64,000 bases of DNA from Leishmania infantum JPCM5 (lineage: Eukaryota > Euglenozoa > Kinetoplastea > Trypanosomatida > Trypanosomatidae): positions 348,501-412,500 of the forward strand of contig NC_009408.2 in the NCBI RefSeq assembly GCF_000002875.2, read 5' to 3'. A program made the translations under genes and the position numbers. The notes beneath the pieces were generated by a model. It saw only the letters and a program-made list of their open reading frames with translations. It searched no databases and was not told the DNA's origin. Positions 54,576 through 62,234 of the stretch are shown piece after piece. How positions within the stretch are numbered: the first letter of the stretch is position 1; each line of letters begins with the position of its first letter.

Positions 54576-57341
54576 ATGGCCAACGTCGAGTCCCCCGACA
54601 TACCTTTCGAGTCCCAGCCAGGCAATGAGAGTGGGCTAATGAGGGAAATGCTGCGGCCGACCCCTGCGACAGCCGCAGCGATAGCGGAGAACTGTCACAG
54701 CACCGTCGATGCGATGGCCGCCGCCACAAGCAGCCCCCTCCTCCCCATCGCTGATAGTGACCCGTTCGCTCTTCTGTACTCGACCCCGGAGAATCAGCCG
54801 TTGTCTCTTGCGAGGCGCACCTACGGCACGGAGTCACTCTTCCAATACTACGCCTTGCGTGGGTACAAGGAGGTCTTGAACGAGGCAGCAACCCCCGAGG
54901 CGGCGAAGGCGGTGCAGGCGTGCCTGGAGGGCGGCGTGGCAGCGGCCGTGGCGCAGCACCGCCTCAGCGACAAGAAGAACGTTCCATCGCTTAATACCCA
55001 CGTCATAGACAGGTGTCTCGTTAGCACTGCCGCTGCCGCCGCCTCTCCTGATGCCTCCACCGTGGCCCTTGCGACAGACAGCGCTGTCAGCAGTATCGTG
55101 CCCCTGTACGTCCCTCTCCGACCGGCACAGACGCAGGACGTTATTTCCAGCTTCCGCACCCAGCGAGCGGATGAGACGCGCGCAGCAGCGGAGCAGAAGC
55201 GCCGCGAACGGCTGCGGCAGGTGCCTGAGGCTGCCGTCTACCTCGGTCGCTACTACCCGGAGGGCTGCTACATCGTGGACGACGTGCGGCTGCAACTGAC
55301 GGAGGAGAAATCCGAGCTCGTGGCGAGCTCCGGTGCGGCCGCAAAGCCCGGCGCGCGCAGTCCCCTTTGCACCTCAGTAGCGCTGCTGACGCCCACCGCC
55401 CCCAACCGCGGCAGTCGCGCCTTCTCCAACCCCGGCCTTGGCCGCCACTCCGCCGTCAAGACGGCCGACAGCCTCTCCGCACCGTCGATCGCGTCGCTGC
55501 TGCTCCGCACGCCGCAGGAGGTGGCTGCCACAATGCAGATGCAACAAAAAAGCCGTCATGCGCTGGCGGACCAGATTGAGAACGCCTTCGTGGACGCCTT
55601 CCACCTCCGCGATCCGGCGGCGGCGCAGCGGCAGCGCGACCGCGAGTCGATGGAGGCGCAGCGTCGCTCCATGCAGGCGGCAGCGGCGCTTCTGGCCAAA
55701 ACGGGAGCCGCGGCCGCAGCGAAGAGACGCGTGACCGTGGGTGCCTCGAAGAAGGCCGGCGGCAAAAAGAAAAAGTCGAAGGCGGCAGCGGCGGCGCCAC
55801 CAAAGCGCGAGGGCGGCGTGCCCGCCAACTTGGAGGTGTTCCGCACCTCGCTGCTGCTTTTATGCAACGAAGACGGAGCCGTCACGCTGGACCAGCTACG
55901 CGCGCTGCTGGCAAGTGTCCCTTTCCACGTCGGAACGCTCACTGCGACCCCCTCGGCCGCCTCGGCGGGCGTCGCTGAACGTATTTTTTACATCATCCAC
56001 AAAGGCACGCGTGCTCCCAGCACTGCAGACGCCACCGACTTACTGCTCGCTGTCGCGTCTGTCACTACTGCCGGCAGTGGCGGTTCGCTGTCGCGGCAGG
56101 GGAACGTCGCCGGCGACAACCTCATCTGCACCGCCTCCTACGGTCCAGGGAACAGCTTCTCTCGGTCCAGCAACGCCCCTGCCGGTGCACGACGTGGCCC
56201 GGGCGCTAATGCGCCGCTGGCGGCAGCGGGGCGAACGCGGCCGCCATCCACGTTTTCCCCGCTGCACGTGAGCAACGCAAGCGTGATGTCGCCGACCACG
56301 GCCGCAGCTGAAATGGGCGGTAGCACGTCCAGTGGAGCTCACACCCCGAAAACGCCGTCGCTGACGACTGGGGCTGCGTCCTCGTGGAATGAAGCGGTGG
56401 GTGCCGGTAGCGTTGGGAAACAGCCACTACCCCACAATATCCCGGCTGACATGCATGATGGATGCAAGTGCGTCCTCGTTGTCGAGGTGCTGGACGCGCT
56501 GGATGCGCTTCTGAACAGCGTCGAGACGAAGCTTGTCGTGCGGTGGGAGTGCTTCAACGTGCTGGCGGTGGAAGGGAACGGCTATATTCACAAGTCGCAG
56601 CTGGCGAAGCTGCGGCGGTGTGCTTACCGCGACGGCTCGGCGGCAGAAGAGCAGGCGGCGGTCACGGCGTCCATGGTGAAAGCCCTTAGCGACGTCTTCA
56701 CGGTTGTTGCGACGGAGGAGGAGGCCGCCTACCTCAAAGCGAGCAGAAAGCGAAAAAAGAAGGGCGGCGCTGCAGCCTTGGCGGCACACCAGAGCTCGCC
56801 GATACCGTTAAGCGTCATGCGTACGTCGCACATGGACTACGCGGTCTTCTGTCGGTTCTTCGACGAGATGCCGCTCATGGCAGCCGCCTTCGCGCACGTG
56901 TGGCTGCCCCTTCTCCTGAACGGGCGCCGGCACACGGCAGCGGCGGGCGGCGCGATGGTAAGGCTTTCGGATGCCTCCAAGCTCTCCATAGTCTCACCCC
57001 TACCAGGCTTCACGGCAGGAGCGACGTCGCTGATGCCCCCCTCCCCCGGGTCATCGGTAGACGCTGCAGGTGAAAAGGACGGAGAGGAGACGATTGGAGA
57101 TCGCTTCTCAGCTTCGTCGCAGCTGCAGCGGAGGCCAGCACCGGCCGCAGAAGACGATCCCAATGCGTCTCCTCTTGAGCTCCTGGGCAACACAGTGGAT
57201 GCTCGGCAGGCGGCGGTGCGGCAGCTGGTGATAGACCGGCAGGAGAAGTTGCATCAGGCCTGCGACGCCGCGGAGAAGGAGAAGCTAACTGTTGTGCAGA
57301 GCGATGAACCTGGCAGTGGCGGCACCTTTGCAGATTTGTAG
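54576..57341 (+). CDS. Hypothetical protein with degenerate EF-hand-like region
   Basis: 921 residues from the ATG at 54576, preferred over an upstream GTG. The N-terminal third has ordered helices (LARRTYGTESLFQYYALRGY at about 80). A Lys-rich segment (KKAGGKKKKSK, about 390) precedes a helix-loop-helix stretch CNEDGAVTLDQLRALLASVP (about 430). A second such region at about 655-680 (FNVLAVEGNGYIHKSQLAKL) has the Gly and Ile of an EF loop but lacks most acidic calcium ligands. A following segment (DYAVFCRFFDEMPLMAAAFA, about 752) is common after EF-like pairs. I read it as an EF-hand-like fold that may not bind calcium. The family is unknown. Ser/Ala/Pro low complexity fills about 510-640. 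Confidence 0.75.
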   Translation: MANVESPDIPFESQPGNESGLMREMLRPTPATAAAIAENCHSTVDAMAAATSSPLLPIADSDPFALLYSTPENQPLSLARRTYGTESLFQYYALRGYKEVLNEAATPEAAKAVQACLEGGVAAAVAQHRLSDKKNVPSLNTHVIDRCLVSTAAAAASPDASTVALATDSAVSSIVPLYVPLRPAQTQDVISSFRTQRADETRAAAEQKRRERLRQVPEAAVYLGRYYPEGCYIVDDVRLQLTEEKSELVASSGAAAKPGARSPLCTSVALLTPTAPNRGSRAFSNPGLGRHSAVKTADSLSAPSIASLLLRTPQEVAATMQMQQKSRHALADQIENAFVDAFHLRDPAAAQRQRDRESMEAQRRSMQAAAALLAKTGAAAAAKRRVTVGASKKAGGKKKKSKAAAAAPPKREGGVPANLEVFRTSLLLLCNEDGAVTLDQLRALLASVPFHVGTLTATPSAASAGVAERIFYIIHKGTRAPSTADATDLLLAVASVTTAGSGGSLSRQGNVAGDNLICTASYGPGNSFSRSSNAPAGARRGPGANAPLAAAGRTRPPSTFSPLHVSNASVMSPTTAAAEMGGSTSSGAHTPKTPSLTTGAASSWNEAVGAGSVGKQPLPHNIPADMHDGCKCVLVVEVLDALDALLNSVETKLVVRWECFNVLAVEGNGYIHKSQLAKLRRCAYRDGSAAEEQAAVTASMVKALSDVFTVVATEEEAAYLKASRKRKKKGGAAALAAHQSSPIPLSVMRTSHMDYAVFCRFFDEMPLMAAAFAHVWLPLLLNGRRHTAAAGGAMVRLSDASKLSIVSPLPGFTAGATSLMPPSPGSSVDAAGEKDGEETIGDRFSASSQLQRRPAPAAEDDPNASPLELLGNTVDARQAAVRQLVIDRQEKLHQACDAAEKEKLTVVQSDEPGSGGTFADL

Positions 57342-58668
57342 AGCCATGTGCTACATCCCTGCCCCTCCCCCTCACACACACACACACGAGGCCTCGTCGG
57401 CGACGCTGCTGTGCGGCTGCCGGAGAGGGAGACGGATACTGGACGGTTTCGGTTTTCACATGTGGCGGTAGCCCGCACAAATAGCCACACCAGTCACCTT
57501 CACCCTGAACTCTCTCGTTGCGGTCTCTTCTCTTCGGCGCTTGTGCCTGCTCTTCATGTAGATGTCCATCAGGGCATGTCTTTGCTCGTGATCGGGGATG
57601 GTGGCGGGCAGTGTTGAAAGAACGCCTTCCTTCCTCTCTTCCTCTTCCGCCACCACCACCTTTCCATTATGTATAGCCGTAGAAGGGAAAAGCCTCATTG
57701 AGACTGCTCGTCTATAAAGTGGCGGGTCTGTTGGAGCATGTACAGTGCAGGCCTTTGACCTTCTTCCTCCCCGCCACCACCAACACACGCACACGCACAC
57801 CTACCCCTTTCGTTTTGTGTATGTTTGTGCCATCACGGTTACCTTCTCATTGTTGGCGCCCTTCGCATTCAGCCTCCACGTCGATGTTGCATCATCACTG
57901 TCGCATCTCACAAGAAAACGGGCAGCGGCAGTGGCCCTCACTCGCCTGTACCTCTTCTATGACGCATCTCCCACTTAGCGACGTCGCCGTCGCTCGCTCT
58001 CTCTCTCTCTCGGAGTACAGGTGTTTGCTGGGGTTCTCGGTGATCCTGTCGCGAATGTGTTTTGGTGTCCGGTGTTGTCTGCTCCCGGCGGCAGGCGCAG
58101 GGGGGTGCCTATCCGCTCGCTTCGATTGCCATCACACCCGCCCGCTCACCGCCCGCCACTCCCTTGTATCCTTTCCAGGCCACCACCACAACCTCTCTCT
58201 CTCTCACAGCAACCTTTTCTTGTCGGCCTCGCCGTGCGGCATGCATCGTTCAAGCACGGCGAGAGAGAGAGAGAAAGGGTGGGGGGCGGTGAGCAATGCG
58301 GGTCGTGGTTGTGTGGCATGCGGGCTGACGGCCTTGATGACTGTCACAAGACCGCGACGAAGGACGCGAAGGGGGGACAATCTGTTTTCAAGTGAACAGC
58401 CGAGCCCACGAAGGGCGCGAGAGGGCGTCGACTCTTCCATTCGAACGCATTCTGCGTAGGGGATGAGGAGGAGGGAGAGGAGATCGGGGGATGATACACG
58501 CTGGCGCTTGCGCGCGTGTAGGTCATGCTTTCTGAGGCGGTGTGCACACGGCATGCGGCAGACACGGCTTTCTCCCCAGCCACCTCCATCGCTCCTCCCT
58601 CTCTCCGTTCGCATGCACACTCACGCATCACCTCGTATCTCCTGCCCGTCTGCTCTCCTTGTACGTGG

Positions 58669-58701
<33 letters not shown>

Positions 58702-58775
58702 GTACACACGTCTTGCACAAGCCAAGGCCAGCAGTACCGCAGCAGCATCCCTGCACGTGCATCCACGCTGAACGA
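57342..58775 (+). other. Long intergenic spacer with CT, GA and CA repeats
   Basis: No supported gene. CA-rich runs lie at 57373-57388 and 57781-57800. CT repeats lie at 57992-58011 and 58192-58206, the second ending in CACAG. A GA repeat (58261-58275) is complementary to them. From 58580 to 58724 there is no AG; this zone spans a pyrimidine tract and a perfect CA repeat (58673-58701) and ends at AG 58725-58726, 49 nt before the next ATG. Confidence 0.6.
58673..58701 (+). repeat. CA dinucleotide microsatellite
   Basis: A perfect CA repeat on the sense strand lies between a pyrimidine tract and the presumed splice acceptor of the PLAC8-like gene, inside a 145-nt AG-free zone. Confidence 0.9.
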
Positions 58776-61304
58776 ATGCCCTACTACGAGAACCGCCTGT
58801 ACGGCCCCGAAGAGAAGCCACCATCACCACGGCAGTTGCGACTGCCAGTAGGGTTAGCGTCACCCACGCGTGACGCTCGTGCGGAACAGCGCTTTATGTC
58901 GTCGTACAACGACAGCGACGTGGCGGAGCGGCCCATGCGACTCAATCGTCATATCCCCTCCCCGATTCTGTCACCGATCCCGACGAGCCCCGCGTACTAC
59001 TCGTACCGCGAAGGGAGGGACCACAGCTCCAACCTCCGAGCAGGCGCCGGCGACGCGCAGCAGCGAAGGTGGAGGGGCGAGCGGGACCCATCACGGCGTC
59101 CTCCGGTGGAGCCCGTAGCGGGCCATAATTCATCCCCGAGGCACCGCACAGCAGAGGACTTCCTCAGCATCCCACGAGCTGCGTCGTCGCCACGTACGCC
59201 GCAGGCCCACGCCGGCTCTGCGCGAAGTCAAGCGTGTGCTGAGGTGGATCCGGTCACCGAAGAGCAGCAGGGTGCCGAGAAGTGCACAAGTGACGAAGAT
59301 CTTGTTGCCTCAAGGCCTCGCCCTGTAGCGGGGGACGCGAGGGAGCGTCCATCCTCTGGAACGAAGGCGTACCGCAGTGCGGCAGGCGAGGATGTCGTCA
59401 GTGCAGAGCCCGCAGCTCGTACACAACGGGTTGCAAGCGACAGTGTTAGATCCGCACACGACTCACGTCGCGTGAGGGGTGCGCATAGACACGAGGATGA
59501 AGACAGCGAAGGCTGCAGCGCGCTCTCGGCTGACCCTGAGAACTGGCGGTCGCGGAAGTCGTTGCCCGCCGGCTGCGTGCGATGCAACTACCGTCTTCCC
59601 GAGGAACTGATCGAATACCTGCAGGAGACGTCGATGTACCGGTCGGTGCCACGCCCCTATTGCCCGGAATGCGGCGCTCGACTCGCGCCCGCTGTCAGGG
59701 ACACCCGTGGCGACGGTGACGACAGCGTCTATGACAGTCCACGGTTACCACCGCGTCCCAGCCCACTGCGACGGCGAGAAAGCCGCTCAAAGCCCGTGAG
59801 CGTTCCTCAGCAAAACTCCCACGAAAGGCGGAGCAGCTCTTCGGAGTCAAGCGATACCGATATAGACGTGCTGGATGCCGGCAGCAGCTCCAGCGATGAC
59901 CCAAAGCACGAATCGCAACCGTCGCGGGAAGCGCCGCCGCAGTTCTCCCGCCCCAAGCCCACGGCCGAGAAGTCCGTGCCTCCCCTACCACCTTGTCATC
60001 CTACAACGCCAGTGCCACCGCCCCGCGGCGTACCGCCTGGAGACACCGACTGGACGCCCAGGGAGAAGCCTGTCATGGTTCTGGCTAAGTCGCCATACCT
60101 CACCCTTGATTCCTTGCCCTGCAGCCTTGATTACGTCACGAGAGCGGCGGCGCCGAGCAATGGCCGGTGTCGAGGCCCGGAAGGCATCAGCACCCTCAGC
60201 CCAGACGGCATCGCCGCTCCGTGGGTGGTGGGGGGGTGCATAGCGTGCTGCCGACAGGCCGGCGCCGGTCTCGCGGGAATTTGTTGCTGCGCCATGCCCT
60301 GCGTCCTCTTCCGCGAACGCCAGCAGCTACTCCTGCACAAACTGCGCAGTCGCTACATCTGCTGCGCCGGTGCCTTCCCTTGCTGCGTTCCACCGGCGTC
60401 GCTGCGTCCGGAGCTGTACTACACGATAGGGCCCGATTACCTCTACAGCCCCGCCTTGTACGCTGCGGCTGGTCGATATTGGGATGGTGTCCTCGACGCT
60501 AGCACGGCAGTGTCTCAGCAGCGGCACTGGCATGGCCTATACACGGCGAGCAATGATAAGGGCGAAGGGCGGGTGACCTCATCACACCTCGCCGGAGGTG
60601 GACGGGCGCCACTTGCCACCTTCCGTTCCGTGAACGGTGTCGCCTCCCCCGCCTCGCTTGTGAGCCCGCGGACGGGCCTTCCACTGGATGGCTGCTACTC
60701 AAACGTGCCTTTCTACCAAAGCGGCAGGCCGTCCACCTGCTGTGCCACCTCGTCGGCGCCCGCTTCAGTGGGCACAGGTTGCTGTGGCTGCATCAGCTGC
60801 GCCTGTGACAGCACGCGTGGTTGCTGTCTCTATTGCGCGCACCCCACCGCCTACTGTTTGACGTGCCCCCTGTGCTGTCTGTGCTGCGAGATGACGTGCT
60901 GCATGCCGTGCGCTCTGTGGGCGAACCGGCTCCTGATCCGCCAGCATTATCACCTCGTCCCCGACACGGCCGTCGACGGAGGGGCGGTGTGCTGCTACAC
61001 GTGCTGTGTGCAGTGCTGCACATGCTTGTGCACGCGGGCGCACGCCCCGACGATGGCCAGCGCCGCCATAGACAAGCGCATCAGCGGTACTGCCACGCCT
61101 GCAGCAAGCACGGCTGAGGCTGCCGCATCACCGACGTCCCTTTCGTGCTGGTTTCAGCTGTCCACCACTGTCGCCGCGTGTCTGGCGGCTGTGTGTTGCT
61201 TGTGCCCCTGTGCGGCCTGTGGGTTAGCGCAGCAGCGAGATCAGATCCAGCGGCTGGGATACCCGCTTGTCGTTGACGTTCCTCCAGAAATCGACATGAT
61301 GTAG
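58776..61304 (+). CDS. Cys-rich PLAC8-like protein with zinc-ribbon-like motif
   Basis: 842 residues from the first ATG after the predicted acceptor at 58726. The N-terminal half is disordered (Ser/Arg/Pro). A zinc-ribbon-like motif has C267-x2-C270 and C296-x2-C299. From residue 486 the protein becomes extremely Cys-rich. Block 1 (486-540) reads GICCCAMPCVLFRERQQLL. Block 2 (667-765) contains CCMPCALWANRLLIRQHYHL and then a dense Cys run. Block 3 (801-825) contains CCLCPCAACGLAQQRDQIQ. The pattern Cys-Cys-x-x-Pro-Cys followed by Gln/Arg-rich helix, and RQHYHLVPD before Cys pairs, resembles the PLAC8/cornifelin/FWL family. Those are small membrane-associated proteins in cell-size control, metal resistance or flagellar calcium signalling. 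Three family-like blocks in one long protein is unusual. Function here is inferred only. Confidence 0.65.
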   Translation: MPYYENRLYGPEEKPPSPRQLRLPVGLASPTRDARAEQRFMSSYNDSDVAERPMRLNRHIPSPILSPIPTSPAYYSYREGRDHSSNLRAGAGDAQQRRWRGERDPSRRPPVEPVAGHNSSPRHRTAEDFLSIPRAASSPRTPQAHAGSARSQACAEVDPVTEEQQGAEKCTSDEDLVASRPRPVAGDARERPSSGTKAYRSAAGEDVVSAEPAARTQRVASDSVRSAHDSRRVRGAHRHEDEDSEGCSALSADPENWRSRKSLPAGCVRCNYRLPEELIEYLQETSMYRSVPRPYCPECGARLAPAVRDTRGDGDDSVYDSPRLPPRPSPLRRRESRSKPVSVPQQNSHERRSSSSESSDTDIDVLDAGSSSSDDPKHESQPSREAPPQFSRPKPTAEKSVPPLPPCHPTTPVPPPRGVPPGDTDWTPREKPVMVLAKSPYLTLDSLPCSLDYVTRAAAPSNGRCRGPEGISTLSPDGIAAPWVVGGCIACCRQAGAGLAGICCCAMPCVLFRERQQLLLHKLRSRYICCAGAFPCCVPPASLRPELYYTIGPDYLYSPALYAAAGRYWDGVLDASTAVSQQRHWHGLYTASNDKGEGRVTSSHLAGGGRAPLATFRSVNGVASPASLVSPRTGLPLDGCYSNVPFYQSGRPSTCCATSSAPASVGTGCCGCISCACDSTRGCCLYCAHPTAYCLTCPLCCLCCEMTCCMPCALWANRLLIRQHYHLVPDTAVDGGAVCCYTCCVQCCTCLCTRAHAPTMASAAIDKRISGTATPAASTAEAAASPTSLSCWFQLSTTVAACLAAVCCLCPCAACGLAQQRDQIQRLGYPLVVDVPPEIDMM

Positions 61305-62234
61305 TAGGACCTTCCCGCACCTCTACCTTTCCCCCTACCTTCGCGCAGGCGCGTCTGGGCGCCTGCATCGCTTGTACGATAAGGCATTGTTTGCCTTTGC
61401 TCCCTCCCCCTCCTCTCCCGTCCCCTCCCCTTTTTTCTGTATCGTCGCCCCGCACACACATACACACACATGCATGCATGCATGCCACCCGTGTGCCGGC
61501 CGTGTCTCTGTTCTCCGTTCCTCCCTCCCTCCATCCCTACGTCCGTCCCTCCCTCGTTGTTTTCCCTGACCTTGTCCCTCTCACCCATTGTCGATCTGCG
61601 CATCTATGGGTGATGGGAGGTACAACGCGGGCACCAAGCTGGGCGAATACACATATACAAGGCGGGGAAAACGCAGCGAAGTGGACTCATTCGAAGGCGA
61701 TCATCGTGTTGGACCTGGCTCACCACCACCACCCACCCTCTCCTTGCCTTTTTCTGCCACCTCCGCTGAGAAAAGGGAAGCTGTGACGGGCACAAGGCAG
61801 CCCTTCGAGAGCGCTTGTCGGCACCGTTGCAGCAAGCGATGTGGCTCCAACTTTCTGTGTGCATTTCTCTGTACTTTGTGGCCCGCGCACCCACCATCTG
61901 CCTTCCGCCCGCACTGAACTCTCTCTTTCCTCACGCGCACGCACACGTGGCTCGCCCTTCCTTGTTGGATAACGTTCCGAAAACGACAGCGCACTCGTGG
62001 CACGTGTGTACTTCGCGCACTATAGAAAGCGACGAGCACACACACACACACACACACACACAGGGAGTCGACTGCGCATACCCACATGCCAAGCACTCTC
62101 TTCGCTTCCTCCTGGTCTTCGACGCAAGCAGGCTGACGCAGACGCCTTTAGCATGCACTCTGATAGAAGTAGATCACGATAGATTCTCTGGTCACCATCA
62201 GCACAGTGTCCTCCTCCTTCCTCGGACTTCATCC
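61305..62234 (+). other. Intergenic spacer
   Basis: No gene is seen. Pyrimidine-rich tracts lie at 61400-61440 and 61510-61580. A mixed CA/TGCA run is at 61455-61483 and a CA repeat at 62037-62062. A pyrimidine tract (62091-62120) has AG at 62128-62129, and another AG lies at 62205-62206. Either could serve the last gene. Confidence 0.5.
62037..62062 (+). repeat. CA dinucleotide microsatellite
   Basis: A perfect CA repeat on the sense strand lies about 170 nt before the start of the coiled-coil gene. Confidence 0.9.

Noticed and set aside
57698..58459. 253-codon + strand frame in the spacer before the PLAC8-like gene
   Set aside because: It lacks an ATG at its start, consists of pyrimidine-rich spacer and CT repeats, and has no domain.
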